From SCRT01 sp036379455 (GTDB lineage Bacteria; Pseudomonadota; Gammaproteobacteria; Nevskiales; Nevskiaceae): a stretch of 64,000 bases of DNA. Below are positions 1-8,987 of the stretch, one piece after another. The number at the start of each line of letters is the position of its first letter. Positions within the stretch are counted from its first letter, which is position 1. Made by a program: the position numbers and the translations under genes. The stretch is taken from NCBI GenBank assembly GCA_036379455.1, contig DASVGQ010000146.1:1-64000 (forward strand), written 5' to 3'. Under the pieces are notes generated by a model. The model had not been told where the DNA came from and made no database searches. It saw only the letters and a list, made by a program, of their open reading frames with translations.

Positions 1-280
1 GCTCCTCCAGTCGTGCCCGCCGCAGGGATCTGGTTGTGCGTTGCGCGCGGTGGGCAGGCGTTAGTCAAGGAGCGCACGGCGAAGTTCCGTTTTCCGCGGG
101 ACGCGCCGCGGGCGTGCGGGAACCATGCCCGGTCGGCGGCGTCCGAAGCAGCGTGAAGTTCTGGCGATGGTCCTGGTCCACGTGGCCGGCGGGGTGCGGC
201 CGCAGGGCAACTCGTCGACGCGCGGCAAGGCGCGGATCCGACGGGGCAGCGGGATTCCGCTTCATGGCGGTACGCGGAAC

Positions 281-790
281 GTGACGTTCTCGTTGCGCCG
301 TCTGGCCGACGGATTCCGCGCGCGCCATGGCGAACACGCGCGGATCGTGCGTTTCCTGAAGAGCTACCGCGCTTCGGAAAGCCTCAACGCGCACTATGTC
401 GGCGGCTGGGCGCGCGTCACGCGGGATGAGGCGCTGCGCGGCGGGCTGATCATCGTGCAGGCGCGCGAGGGCATCCACGCGCGGCTGATGCGCGAACGGC
501 TGCGCGAATTCAACGTCACGCGACTGCCGGACGTTTCGGAGCACAGTCGCCGGCAGGCGATGGCGCTGTTCGCGACGGACCGCTACTCGGATCGCCAGAA
601 GCTCGACGCGCTGGCCTCGCTCATCGAGCACTACGATGCGATCTTCGCGCCGGTGAACCGCCTCATCGGCGACATCCGCGCAGATGCGCAGACGGCGCAG
701 ATGCTGCGCCTCATGCTGGACGACGAGTACGCGACTACGCAGTGGTTCGCGCGGATGCGCGATCGACCCGTACGCGCCCAGCACTGCTGA
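281..790 (+). CDS. Hypothetical protein, possibly ferritin-like
   Basis: I do not recognise this protein. The frame is open from further upstream, but the residues before about position 280 look like low-quality Arg/Gly-rich read-through, so I chose the GTG at 281 (169 residues). The product is mostly predicted helix. It has an E-x-x-H motif (in AREGIHARLM) and a later acidic D-D-E-Y segment close to the C-terminus, loosely like a four-helix ferritin-type bundle; that reading is a guess. There is no signal peptide or membrane segment. The next gene starts 400 bases downstream, so no operon context helps. The antisense frame is Arg/His/Gln-rich and looks like a shadow. Confidence 0.45.
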   Translation: MTFSLRRLADGFRARHGEHARIVRFLKSYRASESLNAHYVGGWARVTRDEALRGGLIIVQAREGIHARLMRERLREFNVTRLPDVSEHSRRQAMALFATDRYSDRQKLDALASLIEHYDAIFAPVNRLIGDIRADAQTAQMLRLMLDDEYATTQWFARMRDRPVRAQHC

Positions 791-1191
791 TCACCAGGCG
801 CGGGACGCGATCCCATGCCGCGGCGCGGCGGGCTTGTTTGAACTGCGACGCAGAAATCGCCGTGCGCCGGCGCCCGCCGCTACAACGCCAGTGGATTCCT
901 GCAGACATACGCTGCCGCGATGACGAACTTCGCTGCGGTGCAACTGTCCCACCGGCGCACGAGCTGATCCCCTGCGAACCGATCCGCGCGCGGTCCCGGA
1001 TGACCTGCGCTGCGATCGAGCGTTGCCGCGACATGCGCGTGTCATCCGCCATACCTGCAGAACATTCGATCCGCCGCCTTGTCGTCCGCCCGCTTCTCCA
1101 TCGACCGCACGTGGAGCCGGAGTGGAGTGCGCGAAAGGCGGAAAGGGGCCCCAGGCGCGCCGCTGCCTGATCGCACCGGCGGAGCGCGCAG
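791..1191. other. Intergenic region without a recognised gene
   Basis: These 401 bases lie between the hypothetical gene and the exporter. Open frames on both strands are Arg/Ala-rich and resemble no protein family I know. No tRNA, T-run terminator or convincing sigma-70 promoter stands out, although the exporter's promoter must lie here if the gene is not co-transcribed with the upstream one. Confidence 0.4.
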
Positions 1192-2784
1192 TTGAGCACC
1201 ACCGTCGACGCGCTCGACGTCGGTGCGTCCGCGTCCCCGTCGGCGCCAGACCGCGCCGACGACCACGGCCGCCCGTGGCTGCCGCCCGGCCAGCTCGCGC
1301 TGCTGACGGGAGCGCTTGGGCTCGGCGTGTTCATGAACGTACTGGACTCGTCGATCGCCAACGTCGCGATCCCGACCATCTCCGGCAACCTCGCGGTGTC
1401 GGCAGACGACGGCACCTTCATCATCACCTTCTTCGCGGTGGCCAACGCCGTCTCGGTGCCGATCTCGGGCTGGCTGGCGAAGCGCTTCGGGGAAGTGCGG
1501 CTGTTCGTCGTCTGCACCATCCTCTTCACGCTGTTCTCGCTCATGTGCGGGCTGTCGCCGACCTTCGACATCCTGCTGCTGTTCCGCGCGCTGCAGGGCG
1601 CCGCTGCGGGGCCGATGATTCCCATCTCGCTGTCGCTGCTGCTCGCCAACTACAGGAAGGAGCGGCAGGGCTTCGCCAACGGCATCTGGGGCATGACGGC
1701 GATCGTCGGGCCGGTGGCCGGGCCGGTGCTCGGCGGCATCATCACCGAGGACTTCCGCTGGAACTGGATCTTCTTCATCAACGTACCCTTCGGGATTGTC
1801 GTGGCGGCGTTGACGTGGACGCTGCTGCGCAAGCGCGAGACGAAGATCGTCCACGAAGGGGTGGATCTCGTCGGCCTGACGCTGCTGGTCATCGGCCTGT
1901 TCTGCCTGCAGCTGTTCCTCGACCGCGGCAACGACGACGGCTGGTTCCAGTCGGAGTTCATCATCATCATGGCGGTCGTCGCCGCCTTCACGCTGCTGCT
2001 GTTCGTCGCCTGGGAGGCAACCGACAAGCACCCGCTGGTGGAGCTGCGCCTGTACCGCAACAGCAGTTTCACCGTTGCCTCGATCACCATGGTGCTCGGC
2101 TACATGGCCTATTTCGGCGGCGTGGTGCTTTTCCCGCTGTGGCTGCAGACGGCGCTGCCGTACCGCTACAACCCGGAGTGGGCAGGCTACGCCACGGCCT
2201 CGCTGGGAATCTGCGGCGTCTTCACTTCGCCGATCGCGGGCCGGTTGTCGGACAAGTACGACGTGCGCCTGCTGGTGTCCTTCGGGCTGCTGACCTTCGC
2301 CGCCGTGAGTTTCGCGATCTCCTTCGGGAACATCGAGATGAACTTCGGCCGGATGTTCTGGCTGCGGGTGCCGTGGGGCATCGGCATGCCGTTTTTCTTT
2401 GTGCCTCTGACGGTGCTGTCCTTCGACGGCGTGGCGCGCGAGGACCTGGCCTCCGCTGCAAGCCTCTTCAACTTCACGCGGTTGGAAGGGCTGTCGATTG
2501 GAACCTCGATTTCCGTCGCACTGTGGGACAAGCGCGAGGCGTTCCACGACCATCACATCACGAGCCTCGTCGACCCGACGAATCCGGGATGGCATGCGTT
2601 CCTCCACCACGCCGGCACCATCGGGCTGGACGCCGAGCAGAGCCTCGGGCTGCTCGCTGCGCAGATCAAGGATCAGGCCTTCATGCTCAGCCTCAACGAG
2701 ATCTACTGGGTGAGCGGCTGGCTGTTTGTAGCGCTGACGGCGCTGGCGTGGTTCTCGCATCCGAAGAAGCCGGGCGCCCGCTAG
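1192..2784 (+). CDS. DHA2-family (EmrB/QacA-type) MFS drug:H+ antiporter
   Basis: Inner-membrane exporter of 530 residues, about 14 membrane segments. Family hallmarks are visible: an LDSSIANVAIP stretch (residues 51-61, motif D1), GWLAKRFGEVRL (about 93-104, motif A), FRALQG (131-136, motif B) and the antiporter motif C GPVAGPVLGG (173-182), followed by RWNWIFFINVP. Members expel lipophilic drugs, bile salts or fatty acids using the proton gradient, often with an EmrA/HlyD periplasmic partner and an outer-membrane factor. Neither partner is adjacent here, so substrate and pump assembly are unknown. The start is TTG, preceded by GGAG seven bases upstream; no better start lies nearby. Confidence 0.9.
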   Translation: MSTTVDALDVGASASPSAPDRADDHGRPWLPPGQLALLTGALGLGVFMNVLDSSIANVAIPTISGNLAVSADDGTFIITFFAVANAVSVPISGWLAKRFGEVRLFVVCTILFTLFSLMCGLSPTFDILLLFRALQGAAAGPMIPISLSLLLANYRKERQGFANGIWGMTAIVGPVAGPVLGGIITEDFRWNWIFFINVPFGIVVAALTWTLLRKRETKIVHEGVDLVGLTLLVIGLFCLQLFLDRGNDDGWFQSEFIIIMAVVAAFTLLLFVAWEATDKHPLVELRLYRNSSFTVASITMVLGYMAYFGGVVLFPLWLQTALPYRYNPEWAGYATASLGICGVFTSPIAGRLSDKYDVRLLVSFGLLTFAAVSFAISFGNIEMNFGRMFWLRVPWGIGMPFFFVPLTVLSFDGVAREDLASAASLFNFTRLEGLSIGTSISVALWDKREAFHDHHITSLVDPTNPGWHAFLHHAGTIGLDAEQSLGLLAAQIKDQAFMLSLNEIYWVSGWLFVALTALAWFSHPKKPGAR

Positions 2785-2865
2785 CCCTGTCGCCGGAACT
2801 GGGTCCCGCGGCGGATCGTTTTGCGACGCGCCGGGTCTATGACGCGTTCCCCCACGGAGCGGTAC

Positions 2866-3267
2866 ATGGAATACGCAATGGCGCAGCAGCAGAGCGCGCA
2901 GCTGCAGAAGCAGATCGGCACGGTAGCGCAGCAGATGCAGGCGCTGTCGAAAAAACTTTCTGCGGACGTCAAGGATCCGGCCGTCGCCCGTGACCTCGCC
3001 ATGGACCTGCGCGAGATTGGCATGGGCGTGCAGCAGTTCAACAACGAGGCGCAGTCGATGCTGCAGCAGATGGCGCAATACATCCAGTCGCTGGAGGAAC
3101 AGCTCAAGACGCATCCGCAGCCGACCATCCAGTCGCGCGGCTGGTCGCGCGGCCCGAGCTTCGGTGGCGGAGGCGGGTTCTTCAGCACCATCCTCAGCGG
3201 CCTCGGGCTGGGTGTCGGCATGGGCGCCGGCGAGGACATCGCGAACGACATCTTCAGCGCGCTGTAG
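2866..3267 (+). CDS. Small coiled-coil protein with Gly-rich C-terminus, unknown function
   Basis: 133 residues. The ATG at 2866 has GGAG eight bases upstream; an ATG at 2839 would add nine residues but lacks a ribosome site. The first ~85 residues are Gln/Met/Leu-rich with heptad-like spacing (several QQM and LQKQ runs), predicting a coiled coil. The last ~35 are Gly-rich and hydrophobic with a run of five Gly, ending in an amphipathic tail that could touch a membrane. It starts 82 bases after the exporter stop and may be co-transcribed with it. I do not recognise the family. Confidence 0.6.
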   Translation: MEYAMAQQQSAQLQKQIGTVAQQMQALSKKLSADVKDPAVARDLAMDLREIGMGVQQFNNEAQSMLQQMAQYIQSLEEQLKTHPQPTIQSRGWSRGPSFGGGGGFFSTILSGLGLGVGMGAGEDIANDIFSAL

Positions 3268-3368
3268 CGCGGGACGCCGGTGTGGCCCCGTCCTCGCCCG
3301 GGTGTCCGTGAACCGGACGCGTCGCGCGACGCCGCTGCCGCGCCTTGTGCGGCGCGAAGCGCTCGACT

Positions 3369-4040
3369 TCAGGTTTGTGGATCGAGCTGCGCAACCCGGC
3401 GCGTGAGCTGCCCGGCGGTGATCACGCCACCCGAGCGGATGGGTAGCCCGCCGGCGTGCAGCGCCGCGGCTGTCCACGTGTTGCAGGTGTGAAACAGGTC
3501 GTAGGTGCCGGTGGAGGCATAGAAGGTGCTGTCGGGCTGCGGCCCGTCCGCCAGCCGCAGCGGTACGCCTTGTGTGGAGGCCTTCACGTAGGACCACAGG
3601 TAGGCAGATATCCCCTGCAGGCCCACGCGCGAGACGCGCAGCGGCAGCGCCTGCTCGCCCGCGCCGGGCGTCGGCGCGTGCGTGAGCCCGGTCACCAGCA
3701 GCGCGGAGGCGGCGGGAAACATCGCGCGCAGCGCGGTACCGATTCCCGGATGAGGCGCCATGAAGAAGCTGCGCTCGCCCCAGCCGAAGGCGAGCCAGCG
3801 CGCGGTCGGAAATTCCTCGCGGAATGCCGTGAGTGGGCCGGACAGGGCGACGCTCGGCAGCACCAGCTGCGAATGGAAGCCGTTGGACAGGACGAACACC
3901 GTCACGCTTGCCGCTTGGGGAGCGGGCATGGCGTGCGGCGACTCAACGGCGCTCGACGCGCAGCCGCTGACGGTGGCCAGCGCGGCGATCATCAGGCTTG
4001 TCCACAGGATGTCCCGGAACCGCCCGTGAAAACCTGCCAC
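3369..4040 (-). CDS. DUF2459 (TIGR02117) family lipoprotein
   Basis: 223 residues with an N-terminal signal and a lipobox ending ATVSGC (Cys27), so it is probably a lipoprotein. The body (residues ~45-215) matches the conserved DUF2459 family, known from the neighbourhood of urease genes in some bacteria, with signature stretches such as VLSNGFHSQLVLP, WLAFGWGERSFF and LFHTCNTWTAAALHAGGLP. The family has no established function; the conserved H/C-N-T pattern hints at a hydrolase-like fold, but that is speculation. No urease genes are present here. It is convergent with the preceding gene (101 bases apart). Confidence 0.75.
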   Translation of the reverse strand: MAGFHGRFRDILWTSLMIAALATVSGCASSAVESPHAMPAPQAASVTVFVLSNGFHSQLVLPSVALSGPLTAFREEFPTARWLAFGWGERSFFMAPHPGIGTALRAMFPAASALLVTGLTHAPTPGAGEQALPLRVSRVGLQGISAYLWSYVKASTQGVPLRLADGPQPDSTFYASTGTYDLFHTCNTWTAAALHAGGLPIRSGGVITAGQLTRRVAQLDPQT

Positions 4041-4238
4041 TTGCCGTGATCCTGATCGCGCCGTGTCTGCGAGCCGCCGCCGCGCGCTTTCAGCACGAGC
4101 CGCGCGACCGTGATCACCGGGCGATCGAATGAGGGTCCTGGGTTTTGACCGGCGTACGGACGCGGCGTTGCGCAGGCACTTTGCGTGGCGGGCAAGGCGA
4201 GCGGCCGGCCGTGTACGCGACCTGCCCGTTGAGAGTCG

Positions 4239-5579
4239 CTACAACCCTTGGTTGTAGGCGACGAGCTTGCGCTGGATCGGTACAGCGGTGTCGTTCGCGT
4301 GTTCGATGGTGACGCAGTCGAGCGGGAATTTCGATCCGGCCTTCGGCTTGACCCACTGCACGCCGATGATCGGCGAGGTCGCGGTGCCGGGGTACGGGCC
4401 GTTCCTGAAATCCACGCGGCCGACGGTGGTGACCAGGTCGAGGTTCGCGATCGCGTCGCGGATCGCGCCGTGGCTGGTGGGGTCCTTGGCAGCTTTCAAC
4501 GCCGCGACGCCCAGCTCCGCGAGCGCCATCGAGGGGCCGACCTGCCCGTTCCACAGTTCGTGGAACCTGTTTTCGTAGTCGTCTGCCAGCTGGCGCGACG
4601 TCATCCCGGTAAGCGGTGACTTGTAGGGGAATACCGGCGTCCAGAAGATCGCGGTCGTCAGGCCGAAGCCGAGCGGGCCGAGCACCGTCACCTGCGACGG
4701 CACTTGTCCAGCCTTGGCGAACTGGGCGATCAGGACCTTCTGCGCGTAGTGCAGCTGCGCCGCCTGGCGCCAGAAGGTGTTGACGTCGTCCGGAATTCCC
4801 ACGGTGTTGAAGATCTGGCAGTTTTCCTTGTTGAACAGCGCGATCTGCGTCGTGTAATCCGTCGTGCCGTCCTGGTAGGGGCCGGGATCGATGACCTTGT
4901 AGCCGTGCTTTTCCATGATCGGCGGGAAAGCGTGGCGAAAGGCCATGCCGTCGGCGTCGTTCGGGTACAGCACGCCGACCTTCTTGTTGGTCTGGAGCTT
5001 GCTCCAGGTAGAAAGGTAAGAGTTCACCCACAGCTTGGCGTCGGGGAAGAAATCGAAGGTCCACTTGAAAGGCCCTGGTTGCCCGATCTTGCCGCCGCGT
5101 CCGAAGAAGAAGGATTCGAGTGGATCCGATGTACCCAGGCTCGGCACGCTGGCCGCCTCGCAGGCGTCCGATACCGGGTTCACCACGTCCGGCGTCGGCT
5201 GCACGAGGATCAGGTGCACGTGCTCCTTGGTGATCAAGTCGCTGGCGAGCTGGCTGGCCCGCGACGGGCTCGACTGGCTGTCCTCCTGCAGGAAGCGGAT
5301 GCGGTACTTCTTGCCGCCGACGCTGATGCCGCTCGCGACGGCTTTTTCCGCCAGCTGCATGATGTAGGGGTCCTGCTTCGTCAGTCCCGCGAGCTTGCCC
5401 GACAGCGCGGTGATCCACCCGACGCGGATCTCCTCGTCCTCGGCCGCGGCGAAGATGCGCGGGCTGCGCAGTCCCAGCGCCGTGCCGGCGATCATCGACG
5501 CGCCGCCTACCAGTACCCGACGGCGTGACATCGAGGCGGGCACGCCCTTCAGACTGTCTCCTCGTTGTTTCTTCTTCAC
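4239..5579 (-). CDS. Tat-exported ABC transporter substrate-binding protein (LivK/AmiC-like)
   Basis: 446 residues from the GTG at 5579, which has GAGAGG about ten bases upstream; an ATG at 5531 is an alternative. The N-terminus carries a twin-arginine motif (SRRRVLV, residues 18-24) followed by a hydrophobic stretch and an AAA cleavage region, so it is probably exported folded. The mature part is a type I periplasmic binding protein (IRVGWITALSGKLAG near the start, then a KKVGVLYPNDADG hinge). Such proteins feed Liv-type ABC permeases for branched-chain amino acids, amides or aromatic acids. No permease or ATPase genes are adjacent, so it is an orphan receptor or works with transporter genes elsewhere. 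Confidence 0.85.
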   Translation of the reverse strand: MKKKQRGDSLKGVPASMSRRRVLVGGASMIAGTALGLRSPRIFAAAEDEEIRVGWITALSGKLAGLTKQDPYIMQLAEKAVASGISVGGKKYRIRFLQEDSQSSPSRASQLASDLITKEHVHLILVQPTPDVVNPVSDACEAASVPSLGTSDPLESFFFGRGGKIGQPGPFKWTFDFFPDAKLWVNSYLSTWSKLQTNKKVGVLYPNDADGMAFRHAFPPIMEKHGYKVIDPGPYQDGTTDYTTQIALFNKENCQIFNTVGIPDDVNTFWRQAAQLHYAQKVLIAQFAKAGQVPSQVTVLGPLGFGLTTAIFWTPVFPYKSPLTGMTSRQLADDYENRFHELWNGQVGPSMALAELGVAALKAAKDPTSHGAIRDAIANLDLVTTVGRVDFRNGPYPGTATSPIIGVQWVKPKAGSKFPLDCVTIEHANDTAVPIQRKLVAYNQGL

Positions 5580-5913
5580 GACCTTGCCTCTCGGTGCGTT
5601 GGTTTCGTTTGCGCAACGCCGTCTGGCTGCTTCCCTCCGGTCGTCGCCCGCCTGCGCGGAGCTTGTTGCGCAATACGTGCGTGGCAGCCTCCGTGCTCCT
5701 TTCGCCACGCCCGTACTGCACGCTTCCGCATGCGTGCAGCGTCGCAGACCACCGTGCGATGCGGCAATTCGACCCAGTGGCCTGCAGCGAGTTCCGGCCA
5801 GCGCGGCGTCGCGTTCGCTGGCGAGGAGTCGCCAGGCGACCTGCGGGTCTGCGCTTGCGTGCGCGCCCGAGAACACCCGAGGACAATGGACGCGTCCCAT
5901 CCGCAGAGCCGTC
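5580..5913. other. Divergent intergenic region between binding-protein gene and ogt
   Basis: These 334 bases separate two divergently transcribed genes and should contain both promoters. I see no clear consensus hexamer pair, RNA gene or repeat. The open frames through it are shadows rich in Arg and Cys. Confidence 0.4.
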
Positions 5914-6393
5914 GTGACCCGCTATTGCTCCCTCGCTTCTCCGCTCGGCGCGCTGCTGCTTGCGCGCGACGACGTGGGGCTGTGCCAGCTCACCTTCGAG
6001 GGGCATCGCCATCCGCGCCCGATCCAGCCCGACTGGCAATGCGATGAGCACGCCTTCGACGACGTCGCGGCCGAGCTCGCCGAGTATTTCGCGCGTGAAC
6101 GGCAGGCCTTCGACATTGCGCTGTCGCTCGCCGGTTCAGCGTTCCAGCGCAGCGTCTGGCAGGCGCTGCGCGCCGTGCCCTTCGGTCGCACCGTTACCTA
6201 TGCGGAGCTGGCCGAGGCGATTGGCCGGCCCGGCGCCTATCACGCGGTGGGCGCGGCGGTCGCCATGAACCCCGTGTCCATCCTGGTGCCCTGCCATCGC
6301 GCGGTTGGAAGCAGCGGCGGACTCACCGGCTACGCGGGCGGCATCGAACGCAAGGTGGCGCTGCTGCGGCTCGAGGGCGCCATGCTGCTGTGA
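5914..6393 (+). CDS. ogt: Methylated-DNA--[protein]-cysteine S-methyltransferase
   Basis: Suicide repair protein that transfers an alkyl group from O6-alkylguanine or O4-alkylthymine in DNA to its own cysteine. It has 159 residues from the GTG at 5914, a normal size for single-domain Ogt. The active-site motif LVPCHRAVGSSGGLTGYAGG (nucleophile Cys127) and the helix-turn-helix region FQRSVWQALRAVPFGRTVTYAELA (~78-101) are clear. Oddity: the usual arginine finger (RAVG before the NP turn) is HAVG here, with His110 in place of Arg, which could weaken base flipping. The upstream extension of the frame is not protein-like, so the short start is preferred. Confidence 0.9.
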   Translation: MTRYCSLASPLGALLLARDDVGLCQLTFEGHRHPRPIQPDWQCDEHAFDDVAAELAEYFARERQAFDIALSLAGSAFQRSVWQALRAVPFGRTVTYAELAEAIGRPGAYHAVGAAVAMNPVSILVPCHRAVGSSGGLTGYAGGIERKVALLRLEGAMLL

Positions 6394-6534
6394 GCCCGTA
6401 ACTTACCCGAGCCCTCGGCGACCGCAGTTGTGCCGCGGTGCAACGATGGCCCTTGGGGCGGCAGCACGACCTTGTGCCGTCGTGCGCCTGCCGCTGCGCT
6501 CAGCGCAGGACCTACTGCGTGTTCCTGTTTTTAT

Positions 6535-6610
6535 TGGTGGGCGGTACAGGACTCGAACCTGTGACCCCTGCCGTGTGATGGCAATGCTCTACCAGCTGAG
6601 CTAACCGCCC
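6535..6610 (-). tRNA. tRNA-Val (anticodon CAC)
   Basis: The minus strand reads as a full cloverleaf: a seven-base acceptor stem GGGCGGT/ACCGCCC, D arm GCTCAGCTGGTAGAGC, anticodon stem TTGCC/GGCAG around loop ATCACAC (anticodon CAC, reading GTG) and a T arm with TTCGAGT. The 3' CCA is encoded (6537-6535). Length is 76 nt. It is convergent with ogt, and a good sigma-70 promoter lies directly upstream. Confidence 0.95.
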
Positions 6611-6623
6611 TTGCAGCCGCGAA

Positions 6624-6652
6624 AGCCTAGGCAGGCCGCCGGAGCGTGTCAA
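6624..6652 (-). promoter_or_regulatory. Sigma-70 promoter of the tRNA-Val gene
   Basis: On the minus strand there is a perfect -35 hexamer TTGACA (6652-6647), a 17-base spacer and a -10 hexamer TAGGCT (6629-6624). The tRNA 5' end follows 13 bases later, which leaves a short leader for RNase P processing. Confidence 0.7.
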
Positions 6653-6720
6653 CAACGGCTGGCGCCGGTGATGGCGTGATGCGGTGGCGCCGCGTGTGAG
6701 TCAACGTGACTGCATGTGGT

Positions 6721-8088
6721 TCACCTGCCTGGCGGCATCACGCCGCGCGGAAGGCGTCCGGCAAGCGCACGCATCATCTTGTTCATCCCGCCGTGCGCGA
6801 ACTTCTTCATCATGTCGCGGGTGTTCTCGTACTGACGCATCAGGCGGTTGACCTCTTGCACCGGCAGTCCGGCGCCCGCGGCGATGCGGCGCTTGCGCGA
6901 GGCCTTGATGAGCTTCGGGAAGGCCCGCTCCTGCGGCGTCATGGAGTCGATGATGGCGATGGCGCGCTTCACCGCGTGCTCCGGTTGGGCGGTCTTGAGC
7001 TGAGCCTGCAGGCGTTGGCCGCCCGGCAACTTCTCGAGCAGGCTCTCCATCGAGCCCATCTTCTGCACCTGCTGCATCTGTTCGCGGAAGTCGGCGAGCG
7101 TGAAGTCCTTCTTCGACTTCAGTTTCTTCGCCAGCGCCTGAGCCTTGTCGCGGTCCACCTTGCGGGTGGTTTCCTCGATCAGCGTCAGCACGTCGCCCTG
7201 GCCGAGGATGCGCGCCGCGATGCGGTCGGGGTGGAAGACCTCGAAGGCCGCCAGCTTTTCTCCCACGCCCAGGAACTTGATCGGCGCGCCGGTGACGGTG
7301 CGCACCGACAGCGCCGCGCCGCCGCGCGCATCGCCGTCGGCCTTGGTGAGGATGACGCCGGTGAGCGGCAGCGTGTCACCGAAGGCCTTGGCGGTGCGCG
7401 CCGCGTCCTGACCGGTCATGGCGTCGACCACGAACAACGTCTCGATCGGTTTGAGCACTCCGTGCAGGTCGGCGATCTCCTTCATCATCGCCTCGTCGAT
7501 GCTCGTGCGGCCCGCCGTGTCGACGATGAGTACGTCGGCGAAATCCGCGCGCGCCCGGGTGAGCGCACGCGCGACGATGTCCGTCGGCTTCTCGCCGGCC
7601 TCGCTGGGGATCCATTCGACGCCGGCCTGCCCGGCCACCACCTTGAGCTGCTCGATGGCGGCCGGCCGATACACGTCGGCGGATACCACCATGACCTTCT
7701 TCTTGTCGGTCTCGCGCAGCCGCAGCGCCAGCTTGCCGGTGCTGGTGGTCTTGCCGGAGCCTTGAAGCCCCGCCATGAGGATCACGGCCGGCGGCTGGGT
7801 GCGCAGGTTGAGCGCCTCTGCGGTGCCGCCCAGCGTCGCCGTCAGCTCCTGCTGTACCACCTGCAACAGCGCCTGCCCCGGTGTCAGGCTCTGCGTGACT
7901 TCTGTGCCCACCGCGCGCGTGCGGATCTGCTCGATGAAGCTGCGGACCGCCGGCAGCGCGACGTCCGCTTCGAGCAGCGCCATGCGCAGCTCACGCGTCG
8001 CGTTGTTGACCTGCGTTTCCGTGAGACGGCCCTGCCCACGAATGCTGTCGAGGATGCGGGAGAAGCGGTTGCTGAGGTTGTCGAACAT
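6721..8088 (-). CDS. ffh: Signal recognition particle GTPase Ffh
   Basis: Protein component of the bacterial SRP. It binds 4.5S RNA and signal sequences of nascent inner-membrane proteins and docks with FtsY. It has 455 residues from the ATG at 8088 (MFDNLSNRFSRILDSIRG), the usual length. Visible in order: N domain (1-~85), G domain with P-loop GLQGSGKTT (~107-115), DTAGR and TKADGDARGG, then a Met-rich M domain (~330-455) with the RNA-binding stretch SRKRRIAAGAG. The frame runs open upstream, but that part overlaps the next gene and is unlike Ffh. Synteny with ypjD and corB is as in other gammaproteobacteria. Confidence 0.97.
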   Translation of the reverse strand: MFDNLSNRFSRILDSIRGQGRLTETQVNNATRELRMALLEADVALPAVRSFIEQIRTRAVGTEVTQSLTPGQALLQVVQQELTATLGGTAEALNLRTQPPAVILMAGLQGSGKTTSTGKLALRLRETDKKKVMVVSADVYRPAAIEQLKVVAGQAGVEWIPSEAGEKPTDIVARALTRARADFADVLIVDTAGRTSIDEAMMKEIADLHGVLKPIETLFVVDAMTGQDAARTAKAFGDTLPLTGVILTKADGDARGGAALSVRTVTGAPIKFLGVGEKLAAFEVFHPDRIAARILGQGDVLTLIEETTRKVDRDKAQALAKKLKSKKDFTLADFREQMQQVQKMGSMESLLEKLPGGQRLQAQLKTAQPEHAVKRAIAIIDSMTPQERAFPKLIKASRKRRIAAGAGLPVQEVNRLMRQYENTRDMMKKFAHGGMNKMMRALAGRLPRGVMPPGR

Positions 8089-8129
8089 AGGGAACCGGAG
8101 ATGGGCGGGGATGCGGCTCGCCGCATCGC

Positions 8130-8885
8130 CTACAGGTGGAGGAGGTCGCCGTTGTACAGGTGGCGGTATCGCCAGTGGTCCAGCGCAGTGCGGCACTCGT
8201 CGACCAGTATCGTCGCATAGCCGGGCTTGTGGTGCGTCAAGAGCAGCTCGGGCCAGTGGTGCAGGGCCTTGAGCTGCTGCGCCAGACGCGCCGGCGTGAG
8301 ATGGCGTGACACTTCGGCCAGCGCACCTTGTGCGTCGGGATAGGACACTTCGATCATCAGCTGGTCCAGCCGCGGAAGGGCGTTGAGCGCGCGCCACATC
8401 TCCGGGTGTCCGTAGGTATCGCCGGTGAACGCGAAGCTTCGCTCGTTCTCCGTCACGGCGTAGCCGATGGCTGGCACGGTGTGCAGCGAGGGAAAGGCGG
8501 CGAACTGAAGGCCGTGGCACCCGAGCGGTCCGGGGCCCATCGCCGCGAGCCGCAGCGCCGGGTGGGCCGCATCCGGCAGCGCGGTGAAGTCCGGCCACAA
8601 CGCCCAGTTGAACAGGTGGGCTTTCAGTGCGCCGAGCGCCGCCGCGTCGCCGTGCACGGTGAGCGGTCGTGCAGCCTTGCGCTGAGCGGCGATGAAGGCA
8701 AGTCCCATGACGTGATCGACGTGCGCGTGGGTGAGAAAGACGTCGCTGAGCGCCGCCATCGCCTCGCCGTCCAGCTCGCAGGCGCCGGTCCCGGCGTCGA
8801 TCAGGATCCGGTCGTTGATGCGCAGGCAGGTGGTGCGCAGGCCCGGACCCACGCCGCCGTCGCATCCCAGGATCTCGATTTTCAT
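8130..8885 (-). CDS. Metallo-beta-lactamase-fold hydrolase, class II cyclic-nucleotide phosphodiesterase-like
   Basis: 251 residues from the ATG at 8885 (MKIEILGCDGG). The metal-binding signature THAHVDH gives His53, His55, Asp57 and His58; further ligands are in SLHTVPAIGY, FAFTGDTYGH and LLTHHKPGYA. The glycine-rich N-terminus (LGCDGGVGPGLRTTC) and layout resemble cAMP phosphodiesterases of the PDE1 class and tRNase Z relatives, so a 3',5'-cyclic nucleotide or related phosphodiester is a plausible substrate, not a proven one. It is 42 bases upstream of ffh on the same strand. It is divergent from ypjD, with about 100 bases for both promoters. Confidence 0.8.
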   Translation of the reverse strand: MKIEILGCDGGVGPGLRTTCLRINDRILIDAGTGACELDGEAMAALSDVFLTHAHVDHVMGLAFIAAQRKAARPLTVHGDAAALGALKAHLFNWALWPDFTALPDAAHPALRLAAMGPGPLGCHGLQFAAFPSLHTVPAIGYAVTENERSFAFTGDTYGHPEMWRALNALPRLDQLMIEVSYPDAQGALAEVSRHLTPARLAQQLKALHHWPELLLTHHKPGYATILVDECRTALDHWRYRHLYNGDLLHL

Positions 8886-8987
8886 GGTCTGGCCAAAGGG
8901 TAGATCAAGCGCCCTGAAAACATCGTGCAAGGCATGGGCGACATGCGGGAATGTTATGATTTTTGAGGGATCCCGAAGGCACAATCA

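Noticed and set aside
735..1649. Minus-strand frame spanning the gap before the exporter
   Set aside because: Ser/Arg-rich without recognisable domains and it overlaps the exporter start.
1042..3597. Very long antisense open frame opposite the MFS exporter
   Set aside because: Arg/Gln/His-rich, no family resemblance; the + strand carries an intact transporter with all motifs. It arises from high GC.
4114..6051. Long minus-strand frame overlapping the Tat binding-protein gene
   Set aside because: Basic, repetitive composition in a different frame from the recognised binding protein.
6497..6530. Hairpin CTGCGC/GCGCAG plus T run as an ogt terminator
   Set aside because: About 19 bases separate the stem from the TTTTT, too far for an intrinsic terminator.
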